DNA of 64,000 nucleotides from Geomonas propionica (GTDB taxonomy: Bacteria; Desulfobacterota; Desulfuromonadia; Geobacterales; Geobacteraceae): NCBI RefSeq assembly GCF_016458235.1, contig NZ_JAEMHK010000020.1, forward strand, positions 1 to 64,000, in the 5' to 3' direction. A program made the position numbers and the translations under genes. Below the pieces are notes generated by a model. That model was not told the origin of the DNA and made no database searches. It saw only the letters and a list, made by a program, of their open reading frames with translations. Positions within the stretch are counted from its first letter, which is position 1. Each line of letters starts with the position of its first letter. Positions 34,302 to 45,894 of the stretch are shown in pieces.

Positions 34302-34503
34302 CCGGCCGGCCGGCCGCCCCTTTGGTTTCCGCATCGAGCCCTCCCTCCACCCGTGGCGGGGAGGGTTCCCCCCTCCCTCCCCCACCTTAAAAAGCCGTCA
34401 TATCCCTTGCCAACCCCAGCTTTTTTCATTATTATGTGCCGCTGTGTATCCGCCGGCAGACTAGAGAAGGTTAATCTGGCGCAGTCGACGGCAAGGAGAG
34501 TTC

Positions 34504-35274
34504 ATGGGTTTACTGGAAGGCAAAAAAGCACTTATTTTCGGAGTAGCTAACGATAAAAGCATCGCCTGGGCCACCGCCGAGGCGTTTCAGCGCGAAGGGG
34601 CCGAGGTGGCGCTGGCCTACGCGGGTGAGGCGGTCGCCAAGAGGGTGATGCCGCTGGCGGAGAGCATCGGCTGCAAGCTGGTGCTTCCCTGCGACGTGAG
34701 AAGCGACGAGGAGATCGCGCGCCTGTTCGGCGAGGTGCGCGAGGCGTGGGGGGGGCTGGACATCCTGGTGCACTCGGTCGCCTTCGCCAACAAGGATGAG
34801 CTGAAGGGTTCCTTCCTGAACACCACCCGCGAGGGGTTCGCGACCGCGCTCGACATCAGCGCCTACTCCCTGATCGCCATGGCGCGCGAGGCCGCGCCGC
34901 TCATGCAGGGGCGCGACGGCAGCGTGATCGCCATGACCTACTACGGCGCCCAGAAGGTGTTCCCGAGCTACAACGTCATGGGGGTCGCCAAGGCGGCGCT
35001 CGAGGCGAGCGTGCGCTACCTGGCCGAGGCGATGGGGCCGGAGGGGACGCGCGTCAACGCCATCTCTGCGGGTCCCTTGAGGACGCTCGCTTCCGCCGGC
35101 ATCGGCGGCTTCGGGCAGATCGCCGGGCACGTCGCCGACAAGGCGCCGCTGCGGCGCAACATCTCGCAGGAGGAGGTCGGCAACGCCGCCCTCTACCTCG
35201 CCAGCCCGCTCGCCAGCGGCGTCACCGGCGAGATCCACTTCGTGGACTGCGGCTACAACATCATCGGACTGTAG
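34504..35274 (+). CDS. fabI: Enoyl-[acyl-carrier-protein] reductase FabI
   Basis: Last reductive step of each fatty-acid elongation cycle. An SDR-fold enzyme of 256 residues: GLLEGKKALIFGVANDKSIA (NAD site), HSVAFANKDEL, then MTYYGAQKV and PSYNVMGVAKAALE carrying the Tyr-x6-Lys pair of FabI, and AGPLRTLASAGI. AAGGAG is close to the ATG. hflX begins 12 bases downstream, so they may be co-transcribed. Confidence 0.95.
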   Translation: MGLLEGKKALIFGVANDKSIAWATAEAFQREGAEVALAYAGEAVAKRVMPLAESIGCKLVLPCDVRSDEEIARLFGEVREAWGGLDILVHSVAFANKDELKGSFLNTTREGFATALDISAYSLIAMAREAAPLMQGRDGSVIAMTYYGAQKVFPSYNVMGVAKAALEASVRYLAEAMGPEGTRVNAISAGPLRTLASAGIGGFGQIAGHVADKAPLRRNISQEEVGNAALYLASPLASGVTGEIHFVDCGYNIIGL

Positions 35275-35286
35275 CGGAGGCGCGCC

Positions 35287-36990
<1,704 letters not shown>

Positions 36991-37032
36991 GCGCGGCTCT
37001 CCCGTCCCGTCAGCAGAGGAACCGATCTTTAC

Positions 37033-37650
37033 ATGGACCAGCAAGCCATCATCTACGCCCTCGATCTCCTGGGCACCGTCGCCTTCGCCGCCTCGGGAGC
37101 GCTGGCCGGCGTGCGCCGCGGCATGGACCTCTTGGGCATCATTGTCCTCGGCATCGTCACCGCCACCGGCGGCGGGGTGATCCGCGACGTCCTCTTGAAC
37201 GACACCCCTCCCTTTTGTTTCAAGAACGAGCTTTACCTCTACCTCGCCGTCGCAGCCTCGGTGGTTGTTTTCCTCACCCCGCGCAGCTTCGAGCGGATGA
37301 ACCGCGCCATGCTCCTTCTGGACGCCCTCGGGCTGGGGACCTTCCTGGTGATCGGTACCTCCAAGGCGCTCCAGTTCAACCTGGGGCTCATGGGCGCCAT
37401 TATCATGGGCGTGATGACCGCCACCTGCGGCGGGCTGGTGCGCGACCTCCTTTCCAACGAGATCCCGCTCATCCTGCAGCGCGAGATCTACGCCTCTGCC
37501 TGCGTGGTCGGGGGCGCCCTCTTCTTTTTCCTGCACCAGACCAGCCTCCCCTCCCAACTGAACCTTACCGTCTCGGCCCTCACCGTGATCGCCATCCGCT
37601 GCACCGCCATCGTCAAGGGGTGGCAACTGCCGCGCGGCCAGGCGCTGTAA
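37033..37650 (+). CDS. TRIC-type cation channel family protein (UPF0126)
   Basis: A 205-residue membrane protein with six or seven helices and two internally repeated halves; each repeat carries the glycine-rich loop of the family, TATGGGVIRDVLL and TATCGGLVRDLLS. Prokaryotic TRIC proteins form trimeric potassium/sodium channels. It lies 42 bases after hflX and three bases before the Nudix gene, so it belongs to this plus-strand group. Confidence 0.85.
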   Translation: MDQQAIIYALDLLGTVAFAASGALAGVRRGMDLLGIIVLGIVTATGGGVIRDVLLNDTPPFCFKNELYLYLAVAASVVVFLTPRSFERMNRAMLLLDALGLGTFLVIGTSKALQFNLGLMGAIIMGVMTATCGGLVRDLLSNEIPLILQREIYASACVVGGALFFFLHQTSLPSQLNLTVSALTVIAIRCTAIVKGWQLPRGQAL

Positions 37651-37653
37651 GCC

Positions 37654-38124
37654 ATGCCCAAACAGAGCGCGGGGCTCATCATGTACCGTGTCGTTAACGG
37701 CGAACTGGAGCTTCTGCTGGTGCACCCGGGCGGGCCGTTCTGGGCCAGGAAGGACCTCGGTGCGTGGTCGATCCCCAAGGGTGAATACCTACCGGAAGAG
37801 GACCCGCTCCAGGTAGCGCGGCGCGAGTTTCGCGAGGAGACGGGACTCACGCCGGAGGGGGAGTTCCGGGAGTTGGCCGAGATCAGGCAGGCGGGGGGCA
37901 AGCGGGTCAAGGCCTGGCTCTTCGCCGGCGATTGGGACCCCGCCGGGCTCATCAGCAACGGCTTCACCATGGAGTGGCCGCCCCGTTCGGGACGGCAGGC
38001 GGAGTTCCCTGAGGTGGATAGAGCCGCCTGGTTCACCGTCGCAGAAGCGAGAGAGAAGATCCTCGCCAGCCAGCTCCCACTGATCGACCAGGTAACCGCC
38101 CTGGCGCTGCCGCACGATAGGTAA
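37654..38124 (+). CDS. Nudix hydrolase
   Basis: A 156-residue pyrophosphohydrolase. The Nudix box is intact: GEYLPEEDPLQVARREF then REETGL. N-terminal KQSAGLIMYRV and the segment WSIPKGEY are typical of the DIADENOSINE-tetraphosphate/NTP-pyrophosphatase-like subgroup of about 150 residues. Substrate cannot be fixed from sequence. It follows the TRIC gene by three bases. The 270 bases after it, before the chemoreceptor, show no gene. Confidence 0.85.
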   Translation: MPKQSAGLIMYRVVNGELELLLVHPGGPFWARKDLGAWSIPKGEYLPEEDPLQVARREFREETGLTPEGEFRELAEIRQAGGKRVKAWLFAGDWDPAGLISNGFTMEWPPRSGRQAEFPEVDRAAWFTVAEAREKILASQLPLIDQVTALALPHDR

Positions 38125-38394
38125 TTTCGCCACCATCTGCTTCGTTTTTCCCATCCGCGCTATGTCTGACCATTTCGTCCCGTGTTTCCGGCGCAACTTC
38201 ACCTCCTTACCGACCGAACCCAAAACAGACATCCCCTCCCCCTGCCCTTTTGCGGTCCACTGTACCCTACTTTTTTTCTCGTATACATTTAAGTTCGCGA
38301 ATGTACTGGACGAAAGGGTAGATAGCGTCGCTGCGATGACAGAGCCCGCCACATGGCAGGCCGCGGCACGACTACGAACGAACCAGGGGGGAAA

Positions 38395-40587
38395 ATGAAG
38401 ATTCAGGACATGAAGATCGGTACACGGCTCAGCGCTGGCTTCGGCATCATCCTGCTACTACTCCTTGTCATCGGCGCCATCAGCGTCTTCGGCATGCTCA
38501 AGATCGACCAGGGGTTGGAAACCATCGTCAAGAAAGACTACGCCAAGATCAAGCTGGCCAACGAAAGCGCCGACAACGTCTCGACCATCGTCTCCTGCAT
38601 CAAATCGATGGTCATCGAGTCCGATCCCTTGGCACGCCGCGAGGAAAACAAGAAGATTGAACAGGCCCGGCAGCAGTACAAGGCCGCCATGGATAAGCTG
38701 GAAAAACTCGAGAGCACCGAGAAAGGCAAGGCGCTGATCGGCAAGGCCAAGCTCTCGCTCGACAATGCCCGCAAGGCGAACAACCAGGCCATCGAGCTGG
38801 CCCTGGCCGGCAACAGCGCCCGTGCCGCGACGGTATTCGAAAAGGAAGCCGAGCCGCTGTGCGCTGCCATCGATTCGGCATTCCGGGAGTTGGTGCAGTA
38901 CCAGGAACAGGGGATCGAGGAGCGTTACGGCGACGCTGCCGCCCTCTCCTCGCGCTCCCGCGTCATCGCGCTCTCGTTGGCCCTTTTCGCCGTCGCCATC
39001 GGCGCGGTCATCGGCTACCTCATCACCCGCAGCATCAGCCGCCCGGTCAGCGCCCTCTCCGCTTGCGCGGACAAGCTCGCCCTCGGGGACGTCGATGTGG
39101 ACATCGACACTGAAGGGAAGGACGAGATCGCCCTTTTGGCGCGTTCCTTCAAGAACATGGCCGACAACATCAAGGAGGCTTCACTCGCCGCGGAGCGGGT
39201 CGCCCACGGCGACCTCTCGGTCCAGGTGACCCCGAAATCTGAGCGGGACCTGATGGGCAACAACCTCTCCTCCATGATCGGCACCATCGGGAGGTTGAGC
39301 ACGGAGATGAACGGGCTGATCAATGCGATCAGGGAAGGCAAGCTCAGCGTGCGCTCCGACGCGGCCGCCTTCCAAGGCGCCTGGGGCGAACTCCTCGTTG
39401 GACAGAACCGCCTGATCGAGGCCTTCGTGCAGCCGATCGACGTCACCTCGCGCCACCTGGCCCGCATCTCCACGGGGGACATTCCCGGCAAGATTACCGA
39501 CACCTACTACGGCGATTTCAACGAGATCATCAACAGCCTGAACCTCCTGATCGACGCCAACAACGACGCCACCAGGCTGGCCAAGGAGATCGCGGACGGA
39601 AACCTGCTCCTCGAGGTGAAGCAGCGCTCCGAAAACGACGGGCTGATGCAGGCCTTGGCCGCCATGGTACGTAACCTGACCCGGGTGGTGTCCGACGTGA
39701 AAATCGCCGCCGACAACGTCACCTCCGGGAGCCAGGCGCTCAGTTCCACCTCCGAGGAGATGTCCCAGGGGGCGAGCGAGCAGGCGGCCTCGGCGGAGGA
39801 GGCGAGTTCCTCGATGGAGCAGATGACCTCCAACATCAGGCAGAATGCGGACAACTCGATGCAGACCGAGAAGATCGCGGTGAAATCGGCGACCGATGCC
39901 AGCGAAAGCGGCGAGGCCGTGGCGAGGACGGTGGCGGCCATGAAGGAGATCGCGTCCAAAACCTCCATCATCGAGGAGATCGCGCGGCAGACCAACCTTC
40001 TGGCGCTGAACGCGGCCATCGAGGCGGCGCGGGCGGGGGAGCACGGCAAGGGGTTCGCCGTGGTGGCCTCGGAGGTGAGAAAGCTCGCCGAGCGGAGCCA
40101 GCGCGCGGCGGGCGAGATCGGAGACCTTTCCCTGACCTCGGTCGAGGTGGCGGAGCACGCCGGGACCTTGCTGGAGATGCTGGTCCCCGACATCCACAAG
40201 ACGGCCGAACTGGTGCAGGAGATCTCCGCCGCCTGCAAGGAGCAGGATACCGGCGCCGAGCAGATCAACCGCGCCATTCAGCAGCTGGACCAGGTGATCC
40301 AGCAAAACGCGAGCGCCTCCGAGGAGATGGCCTCCACAGCGGAAGAACTCGCCTCGCAGGCCGAGCAGCTGCAGGGGACCATCGCCTTTTTCAAGGTCGG
40401 CGCAACCGCTGTCGAACAGCGGCAGCCGCGCAAGAGTGCGCCCCAAGCGCCGGCATCCGCCGCGCAGAAGGTGGGGCGCCAGAAGCTGACCCGGTCGGCA
40501 GCTGCGCTGGCTGGATTTACCGGTGTGGAGTTGAACCTGACCGCTAACGAGGAGAGTCTTTTACAGGCGGGGTTCGAAAGATACTGA
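38395..40587 (+). CDS. Methyl-accepting chemotaxis protein with 4HB-type sensor and GFERY tail
   Basis: A 730-residue chemoreceptor. Helix TM1 at about 12-34, a periplasmic four-helix-bundle-type domain to about 190, TM2 ([19 protein letters not shown]), then HAMP ([20 protein letters not shown]) and a further HAMP-like linker. The signalling tip is near residue 530: [20 protein letters not shown]. After the MA domain comes a Pro/Ala/Lys-rich linker ending in GFERY, an aromatic-x-x-aromatic tail like the CheR/CheB-tethering pentapeptide. The start at 38395 follows a G-rich site (AGGGGGG); ligand unknown. A sigma-28-like box upstream is only a weak match. Confidence 0.9.
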   Translation: MKIQDMKIGTRLSAGFGIILLLLLVIGAISVFGMLKIDQGLETIVKKDYAKIKLANESADNVSTIVSCIKSMVIESDPLARREENKKIEQARQQYKAAMDKLEKLESTEKGKALIGKAKLSLDNARKANNQAIELALAGNSARAATVFEKEAEPLCAAIDSAFRELVQYQEQGIEERYGDAAALSSRSRVIALSLALFAVAIGAVIGYLITRSISRPVSALSACADKLALGDVDVDIDTEGKDEIALLARSFKNMADNIKEASLAAERVAHGDLSVQVTPKSERDLMGNNLSSMIGTIGRLSTEMNGLINAIREGKLSVRSDAAAFQGAWGELLVGQNRLIEAFVQPIDVTSRHLARISTGDIPGKITDTYYGDFNEIINSLNLLIDANNDATRLAKEIADGNLLLEVKQRSENDGLMQALAAMVRNLTRVVSDVKIAADNVTSGSQALSSTSEEMSQGASEQAASAEEASSSMEQMTSNIRQNADNSMQTEKIAVKSATDASESGEAVARTVAAMKEIASKTSIIEEIARQTNLLALNAAIEAARAGEHGKGFAVVASEVRKLAERSQRAAGEIGDLSLTSVEVAEHAGTLLEMLVPDIHKTAELVQEISAACKEQDTGAEQINRAIQQLDQVIQQNASASEEMASTAEELASQAEQLQGTIAFFKVGATAVEQRQPRKSAPQAPASAAQKVGRQKLTRSAAALAGFTGVELNLTANEESLLQAGFERY

Positions 40588-40610
40588 CGGACAAGTTGAT
40601 TGGTGACTGG

Positions 40611-40643
40611 AAAGGCGGCCCCGGTGGGTCGCCTTTTCTTTTT
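40611..40643 (+). terminator. Terminator after the chemoreceptor
   Basis: AAAGGCGGCCC pairs imperfectly with GGGTCGCCTTT (one mismatch), followed by TCTTTTT. It lies at the convergence with rtcA, overlapping its stop codon. Confidence 0.75.
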
Positions 40644-41682
40644 AAACATGGGGGGTGACGGCCACGGCCCCCGCCTCCCCCTCCCTTCCTTCCAGACGGC
40701 AGGCGAGCTTCAGGAAGTATCCCGCCACCAACAGGTTGGTCTGAAGGTGACTAGTGACGCGTGAGGTGCGAAAGAGCGAGCCTCCCGTGCCGCGGGCCAG
40801 GTAGAGCACCAACTGGTCCGCCAGGTGGGGATCGATCGGTTCGCCGCTTTCGTGGTGCTCGAGAAACTCACGCGCGACCTCGGCGCCGACCGTTTCGGCG
40901 GGCTTGCCCCGCTCCCCCAAAGCGGTGAAACCCGCTACCGCGTGCTCGTATTCCGCCTTGATGAAGATGAAGGTCCCCTGTCCCAGGATGGTCAGTTCCC
41001 GCGTTTCGATGTCCATAGGCAAGCCGCGCTCCAGCTTCCCCTTGAGGGCGGCCAGGGCCGCATGGAGCTGCCGTTCCGCGATCGTCTTCGGGAGGTTCCC
41101 CACGGCGGAAACCATGCGCAGCCGGATGAGCCGTCCCCTCTCCCTGACCAGACAAGGGGCGAGGACCTCGGCCGGTTCCACGGTGCACCCCACCCTCCCT
41201 CCTCCCTTGGGATAAAAGCCGAAAGAGAGGGCGTGGGTTTCCCCGCGCACGCCGAGGCGGCCGATGGCAGGCCAGAAGACTTCTTCGAAGTAGTTCCAGG
41301 AAGGGCTGAAGGGGACATGGGTGCCGCCGATCACCGTGACCCGGCTGGTCTTGCGGGCGGCCAGCAAGGGGGGGATCACGGTCTGGAGCACCAAGGTGGC
41401 GGACCCGGCCGTGCCGATATCGAAGCTGTACTCGCCGGGGGTGATGCTGTCAGGAAGAAAGCTCAGCTCGGGAGAACCGAGCCGGTCGCCGGCCACGCTG
41501 GCGGTGGAGATGCGCTCCGCCGCCTGCACGGCCATCAGGTGCTGGCGCATCAGGCCCGATTTGGAACGGTTTTTCCTGATGTTGTAGATGTGGAAGGCCT
41601 GGCCGGTAAGGCAGGACAGGCTCAAGGCGCTGCGCAAGACCTGCCCTCCCCCTTCGCCCATGCTGCCGTCGATCTCGATCAT
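40642..41682 (-). CDS. rtcA: RNA 3'-terminal phosphate cyclase
   Basis: Converts a 3'-phosphate on RNA to a 2',3'-cyclic phosphate with ATP. The N-terminus IEIDGSMGEGGGQVLRSALS and HLMAVQAAERI are family motifs; TVIGGTHVPFSPSWNYFEEV and FYPKGGGRV follow, and HLADQLVLYLA near the C-terminus contains the catalytic His region. The ATG at 41682 fits the conserved N-terminus and has GTGAGG upstream. 346 residues. It lies 13 bases after the phosphofructokinase gene in the same direction; no rtcB ligase or rtcR is in view. Confidence 0.92.
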   Translation of the reverse strand: MIEIDGSMGEGGGQVLRSALSLSCLTGQAFHIYNIRKNRSKSGLMRQHLMAVQAAERISTASVAGDRLGSPELSFLPDSITPGEYSFDIGTAGSATLVLQTVIPPLLAARKTSRVTVIGGTHVPFSPSWNYFEEVFWPAIGRLGVRGETHALSFGFYPKGGGRVGCTVEPAEVLAPCLVRERGRLIRLRMVSAVGNLPKTIAERQLHAALAALKGKLERGLPMDIETRELTILGQGTFIFIKAEYEHAVAGFTALGERGKPAETVGAEVAREFLEHHESGEPIDPHLADQLVLYLARGTGGSLFRTSRVTSHLQTNLLVAGYFLKLACRLEGREGEAGAVAVTPHV

Positions 41683-41695
41683 GGCCTCACCGCTT

Positions 41696-42868
41696 TCAGT
41701 ACAGGAACATCGGCTTGCCCAGTACGTGGCGCACCTTGGGCCGGTACTCGATGGCATCATACAGTTCGGCCACATCCACCCTCTTCTCACCCTGCATGAT
41801 GGTGCTGATCGGGATGTGCCGGTAGGTCCCCCCCTGCATGGCGACCATGCGCCCCGACATCCCTTCCGTGATCAGGTCCATGGTCATGTTGGCGTAGTTG
41901 TAGGCCACCATGAGGTCGAGCGAGTCTGGGGCGCCGCTGCGCATGAGGTAGGAGAGCTGCTGGTAGATAATATGGGAGCCGGTCAACTGCTTAACCGCCT
42001 CGCTCACCACCACGCCAATTCCCCCCAGCTTCTTGTGCCCGTAGGCGTCCTCCTGGCCGTACTCGACGATCTGGCCGCCCACCATGGAGGCGCCTTCCGA
42101 TATGGTCACCATGGCGTAGTTGCTGCGGTTGGACTTCTTGTCCTCCTGGAGCAACAGGGCCAACTTTTCCACGTCGAAAGGAACCTCGGAGATGAGCGCG
42201 CGGTCCACCCCGGCCAGGTACGCCGATATGAGCGAGGTCTCCCCGGAGTTTCTGCCGAAGAGCTCCACCACCGCGATGCGTTCGTGGGACCCCGCGCTGG
42301 TGCGCAGGTTGTGGATGAAGTTGACGCTCCTCGTGACCGCGGTGGAGAACCCGATGCAGTAGTCGGTGCCGAAGACGTCGTTGTCCATGGTCTTCGGTAT
42401 GGCCACGATGGGAACCCCTTCCCGGTTCAGACGCTCGGCGTAGCTCAACGTGTCGTCCCCGCCGATAGGGATCAGCACGTCGATGCCCAGGTGCTCCAGG
42501 TTGGAGAGGATGTGCGCCGTGAAGTCGTGACTCTCAGCCGCGCCGGGGTCGAAGTTGTCGCCGCGCAAGAACAGGGGTACGTCGGTGGCTGCCACCTTGC
42601 CCGGGTTAGTGCGGCTGGTGTGCAGGAAGGTTCCCCCAGAGCGGTCCACGGTGCGTACCGCGTGACGATCCAGCGGCATCACGGTGTGGTCCCAGCTGTC
42701 CGGGTCGTCCCGGTTGTAGGCCAAGAGCCCTCCCCAGCCGCGCCGGATGCCGACCACGCGGTAGCCGCTTTCGGAGGCGCGGGCCACCAGGGTCTTCAGA
42801 GCGGGGTTGAGACCCGGCACGTCGCCGCCGCCGGTCAGAACGCCTATAGTCTTCTGCCTGTCTGCCAT
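41696..42868 (-). CDS. 6-phosphofructokinase, PPi-dependent type by motif
   Basis: Phosphorylates fructose-6-phosphate. N-terminus [16 protein letters not shown]. The donor-selecting motifs read [15 protein letters not shown], with Asp where ATP enzymes have Gly (GGDGS), and [19 protein letters not shown], with Lys where ATP enzymes have Gly (PGTIDND). Both point to pyrophosphate as phosphoryl donor, allowing a reversible step. 390 residues. Start at ATG 42868 (MADRQKTIG) after AAGGAG. Donor preference is inferred from these motifs only. Confidence 0.88.
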   Translation of the reverse strand: MADRQKTIGVLTGGGDVPGLNPALKTLVARASESGYRVVGIRRGWGGLLAYNRDDPDSWDHTVMPLDRHAVRTVDRSGGTFLHTSRTNPGKVAATDVPLFLRGDNFDPGAAESHDFTAHILSNLEHLGIDVLIPIGGDDTLSYAERLNREGVPIVAIPKTMDNDVFGTDYCIGFSTAVTRSVNFIHNLRTSAGSHERIAVVELFGRNSGETSLISAYLAGVDRALISEVPFDVEKLALLLQEDKKSNRSNYAMVTISEGASMVGGQIVEYGQEDAYGHKKLGGIGVVVSEAVKQLTGSHIIYQQLSYLMRSGAPDSLDLMVAYNYANMTMDLITEGMSGRMVAMQGGTYRHIPISTIMQGEKRVDVAELYDAIEYRPKVRHVLGKPMFLY

Positions 42869-42997
42869 GGCAATCTCCTTAATGATCAGCATTAAAAAGC
42901 TTTCACATTATACAGGAGCGGCTTTTCATTTCAAGGTGGCGGGGGATACCGTTTCCGCGAGGTCATTCCGGGACTTTTGGGCGCCTGGGTCAAAGAA

Positions 42998-43238
42998 GCA
43001 AATCCCCCCTGTCCCCCCTTTTGCAAAGGGGGGGACGTAGTAGCCTCGTCTTGCTCTTTGCGAAGGGGGGGACGTAATAGTCGTGTCTCGCTCGTCGGGA
43101 AGACGCACCATTGGCTCCAATGAAATGTCTGAATTGCGGTTTCGGGAACAAGGGGAAGCATTGAGGAAGTTGCCACCGAAGCTCTGCTCGTGAACCAGGG
43201 TTCCCTACTTTGCAAAGGGGGGACAGGGGGGATTTGCC
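42998..43238. repeat. Three copies of the GCAAATCCCC/GCAAAGGGGGGAC repeat
   Basis: A full copy at 42998-43037, a partial at about 43056-43075 (TTTGCGAAGGGGGGGACG), and an inverted one at 43208-43238. The outer copies are opposed and could pair. They fill much of the 379-base gap 42869-43247 between the pfk and GGDEF/EAL genes; no gene is seen in the rest. Confidence 0.75.
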
Positions 43239-43247
43239 TTGGTTAGG

Positions 43248-44831
43248 CTACCCCTTCTCGCCACGCTTGGCGGGGGTGAGCCGGGAGATGAAAAGGGACA
43301 TCTCGGAGGGGAGCATGGGGCGGGCGAAGTAGAAGCCCTGCATCAGACGACAGTCGATGGAGGCGAGGAAGTCCTTCTGCGCCTCGTTCTCCACGCCTTC
43401 GGCGATCGCCTCCATGTCGAGGCATTTGGACATGAACATGATGGTAGTGGCGATGGCGGCGTCCTCTGAGGAGGTGACCACGTCGCTCACGAAGGATTTG
43501 TCGATCTTCAGGGCCTGGAAGTGGTAGTGCTTCAGGGAGGAAAGCGAGGAGTAGCCGGTGCCGAAATCGTCGATCTGGACGTTGATCCCCATGCGCTGCA
43601 GCCGCTCCAGGACGCCGACCGCCTCGGCCTCGTACACCATGAGCGACTGCTCTGTGATCTCCAGGGTGAGCCGGTCCGGCGGCAGGCCCGAGTCGTGCAG
43701 CGCCGCCTCGATGGCCTGCTCCAACTCCTCGTGGGCAAAGACCGTGGGGGACATGTTCACCGCCACATTCAGGTCGAGCGCTTCGCTTCGGTACCACTGC
43801 GCCGCCTGGCGACAGGCCTCTCTGAGCACCCACTCGGTCAAGGGCCAGATGAGGCCCCCCTTCTCGGCCAGTGGCACGAAGCTCGCCGGGCCCAGCTCCC
43901 CGAGGTGCGGATGGCGCCAGCGCACCAGCGCCTCGACCCCAACCACGCGCATGCTGGCGGTATCGAACTTGGGCTGGTAGACCAGGAACAGCTCGCCTCG
44001 GTTGATGGCGCGCAACAGGCCGTGCTCGAGCTGGATCCTGTGGTCACGCTCCTCGCGCCACTCGCCGCCGTAGAGGCAGAAGGTGGAGCGTCCCTGCTGC
44101 TTGGCCTGCCCGAGCGCCAGGTCCGCCATCTTGAAGAGCTGCATCGGTTCGTCGGCGTCGGCGGGAAAGAGGGCGATGCCGATGCTGGCGCTGGTCTTTA
44201 GGGTTTCCCCCTCTACCTGCACCGGCTCTGCGAGGGCGTCCAGCACCCGCCTGGCCATCACCGCTGGCCCCTCCGGCATCTCGGGATGGCGCAGCAGCAT
44301 GGCGAACTCGTCCCCCCCTACCCGCGCCACGATGTCCTCGCCGCGCATGGCGCAGCGGGTCAGGCGGCGCGCGGTCTCAGCGAGTAGGGCGTCGCCGACG
44401 AAGTGCCCGCGCCGGTCGTTGATCAGCTTGAAGCGGTCCAGGTCCAGGAACAACAGCGCCACGCTCTCGCTGCGCCGTTTGGCGAAGACGATGGACTGGG
44501 CCAGGAAGTCGTCGAATGCCTGGCGGTTGTAGAGGCCGGTGAGACCGTCGCGCACCGCCTGCTCTTTGATGCTGAGCTCGCTGGCCCGGTGGCGCGCCTC
44601 TATTTTCGCGTTGAGCAGATATATGATGGCGGCCATGGTGAGGACGCCCAGCAGTTCGAGTCCGCCGGAGGCGAGGTGTTCCAGGTGGGGACGGCCCGCG
44701 AACAGCAGGTCGAAGAGAAGGTGGGCGAAAAGCAGCCAGCAGATGCTGGCGAGGATATAGATGCAGGCTACGGTCGCCGGGGAGAGGCTCCCGAACCAGT
44801 TGCGCAGTTTGCCCAGCGTGCCACCGTCCAT
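43248..44831 (-). CDS. Membrane GGDEF-EAL protein (c-di-GMP turnover)
   Basis: A 527-residue protein. Two membrane helices near the N-terminus (about 18-42 and 55-76), a short coiled linker, then a diguanylate cyclase domain (about 90-250) with DGLTGLYNRQAFDDFL and an intact RVGGDEFAML, and a phosphodiesterase domain (about 270-515) with EALVRWRHP, LEITEQSL and DDFGTGYSSL. Both active sites look complete, so it may make and break c-di-GMP or be biased by input. No periplasmic sensor domain of size. AGGAG precedes the start. It could serve the PilZ protein at 26047 and motility generally. Confidence 0.9.
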   Translation of the reverse strand: MDGGTLGKLRNWFGSLSPATVACIYILASICWLLFAHLLFDLLFAGRPHLEHLASGGLELLGVLTMAAIIYLLNAKIEARHRASELSIKEQAVRDGLTGLYNRQAFDDFLAQSIVFAKRRSESVALLFLDLDRFKLINDRRGHFVGDALLAETARRLTRCAMRGEDIVARVGGDEFAMLLRHPEMPEGPAVMARRVLDALAEPVQVEGETLKTSASIGIALFPADADEPMQLFKMADLALGQAKQQGRSTFCLYGGEWREERDHRIQLEHGLLRAINRGELFLVYQPKFDTASMRVVGVEALVRWRHPHLGELGPASFVPLAEKGGLIWPLTEWVLREACRQAAQWYRSEALDLNVAVNMSPTVFAHEELEQAIEAALHDSGLPPDRLTLEITEQSLMVYEAEAVGVLERLQRMGINVQIDDFGTGYSSLSSLKHYHFQALKIDKSFVSDVVTSSEDAAIATTIMFMSKCLDMEAIAEGVENEAQKDFLASIDCRLMQGFYFARPMLPSEMSLFISRLTPAKRGEKG

Positions 44832-44879
44832 GGTTGCTCCTGGTAAGCCGGTAAAATCACCGTCCCAGTATAGCGTCTT

Positions 44880-45179
44880 TCACGTGGTGAGGTAGTAGGT
44901 GATCTCGTTGTGTCCGACCAGCAGTTCCAGTCCGGCGAGGGACGGGGGCGCGCAGGGGGTGGCGCCGCATTCCTGTAACAGGGGCCAGGCGTGCAGTTGG
45001 CACTCCGGGGTGAAGTAGAGGTCGACGCCCCCCTCCGGCGCCTCCTTGCGGAACAGCGCCATGGTGCGGGGACCGCCGGCCGAGCGGAAAAGCGCCGTGA
45101 AGGCCTCCTGGATCGCGGTCGTTCTGCCGGCGGCGATCTCGCCGGCGCTCAGCGTGAGATGGTGCCATTGCATGCTCAT
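44880..45179 (-). CDS. Small hypothetical protein coupled to the DUF2889 gene
   Basis: A 99-residue soluble protein starting MSMQWHHLTLSAGEIAAG, with VDLYFTPECQLHAWPLLQ in the middle. Its ATG (45179) overlaps the TGA of the DUF2889 gene (ATGA), and a G-rich site (GGGGGAGGGGG) lies just before, so it is translationally coupled. Two Cys near residues 62 and 75 stand out. I do not recognise the family. Confidence 0.6.
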   Translation of the reverse strand: MSMQWHHLTLSAGEIAAGRTTAIQEAFTALFRSAGGPRTMALFRKEAPEGGVDLYFTPECQLHAWPLLQECGATPCAPPSLAGLELLVGHNEITYYLTT

Positions 45180-45643
45180 TCCCCCTCCCCCGTCTTTTTG
45201 ACCGGCGGCGCGACGTAACCGGCGCAGGTGCCGACCAGTTTCTCGTGGATGGCGTCCAGCATCTCGGCCTCGTCGGTGACCCCGGCGGCGGCGCCCAGGT
45301 TCAGGGCCAGCGGCAGCAGTCCCATAAGCAGGTTGCGCATGTTGCCGCACCCGGTGGAGCCGCCCAGTACCTCGGCAACCTTGCGCTGCAGCCCGCGGCC
45401 GATAACGAAGCCGGTGAGCCCCGCCATCCGGCCCGAGACGTTGCGGCAGTCCGGGGTAGGGGACCTGCGAAAATCGGCCTCGGCCGAGATGATCTTCATG
45501 GTGGCGACCTCGACCCGCACCTCCAGGAGCACGTCGTGGAAACGGTCCTTCATGGTGGCGGTGAGCAGCGCCGTGCCGTCGGGCTGCTTCAAGAGTCGGT
45601 ACGAGATGTCTCTCTGGAAATCTTCCATGCTGTTCAGTTGCAT
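45176..45643 (-). CDS. DUF2889-family protein
   Basis: A 155-residue protein of the DUF2889 type: ISYRLLKQPDGTALLTATMK, DRFHDVLLEVRV, and then FRRSPTPDCRN and LGGSTGCGNMRNLLMGLLPL. It contains a conserved-looking Cys in each of the last two. The function is unknown. I set the start at 45643 (MQLNSMEDFQRD), after AAGGTAGTG; the upstream open frame is not conserved-looking. It forms a pair with the coupled small gene downstream. Confidence 0.8.
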   Translation of the reverse strand: MQLNSMEDFQRDISYRLLKQPDGTALLTATMKDRFHDVLLEVRVEVATMKIISAEADFRRSPTPDCRNVSGRMAGLTGFVIGRGLQRKVAEVLGGSTGCGNMRNLLMGLLPLALNLGAAAGVTDEAEMLDAIHEKLVGTCAGYVAPPVKKTGEGE

Positions 45644-45832
45644 CGACACTACCTTTATGCGTTGGTTATCCGTTCCTGGAGCCGCGGGGCGGCCGGTCCG
45701 TCGGGGGGAGAGTTTCGCCGCTCGGGCGGGATATGTCAAGCGAAACTCAGAAGGGAACCGACTCCCAGCCACGGCTCGCAAGACAGAGCAATGTACATGC
45801 AGCACCGATCCTCAAAGTCAGACAAAGACAAT

Positions 45833-45860
45833 GGGACTGGCACCTGCGGAGCCAGTCCCC
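45833..45860. repeat. Hairpin copy of the ACTGGCTCCGC repeat family
   Basis: GGGACTGG and CCAGTCCC flank CACCTGCGGAG, making a 28-bp hairpin. It is related to the inverted pair at 25811-25917. It lies downstream of the leftward thiolase and may help end its transcript, though no T-run follows. Confidence 0.65.
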
Positions 45861-45894
45861 TCCCCGGGCCCTGTCACGGGTGGACGCGAGTTCG

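Noticed and set aside
38300-38340. Sigma-28 promoter before the receptor at 38395
   Set aside because: TTAAGTTC is present but the -10 part matches poorly at the needed spacing.
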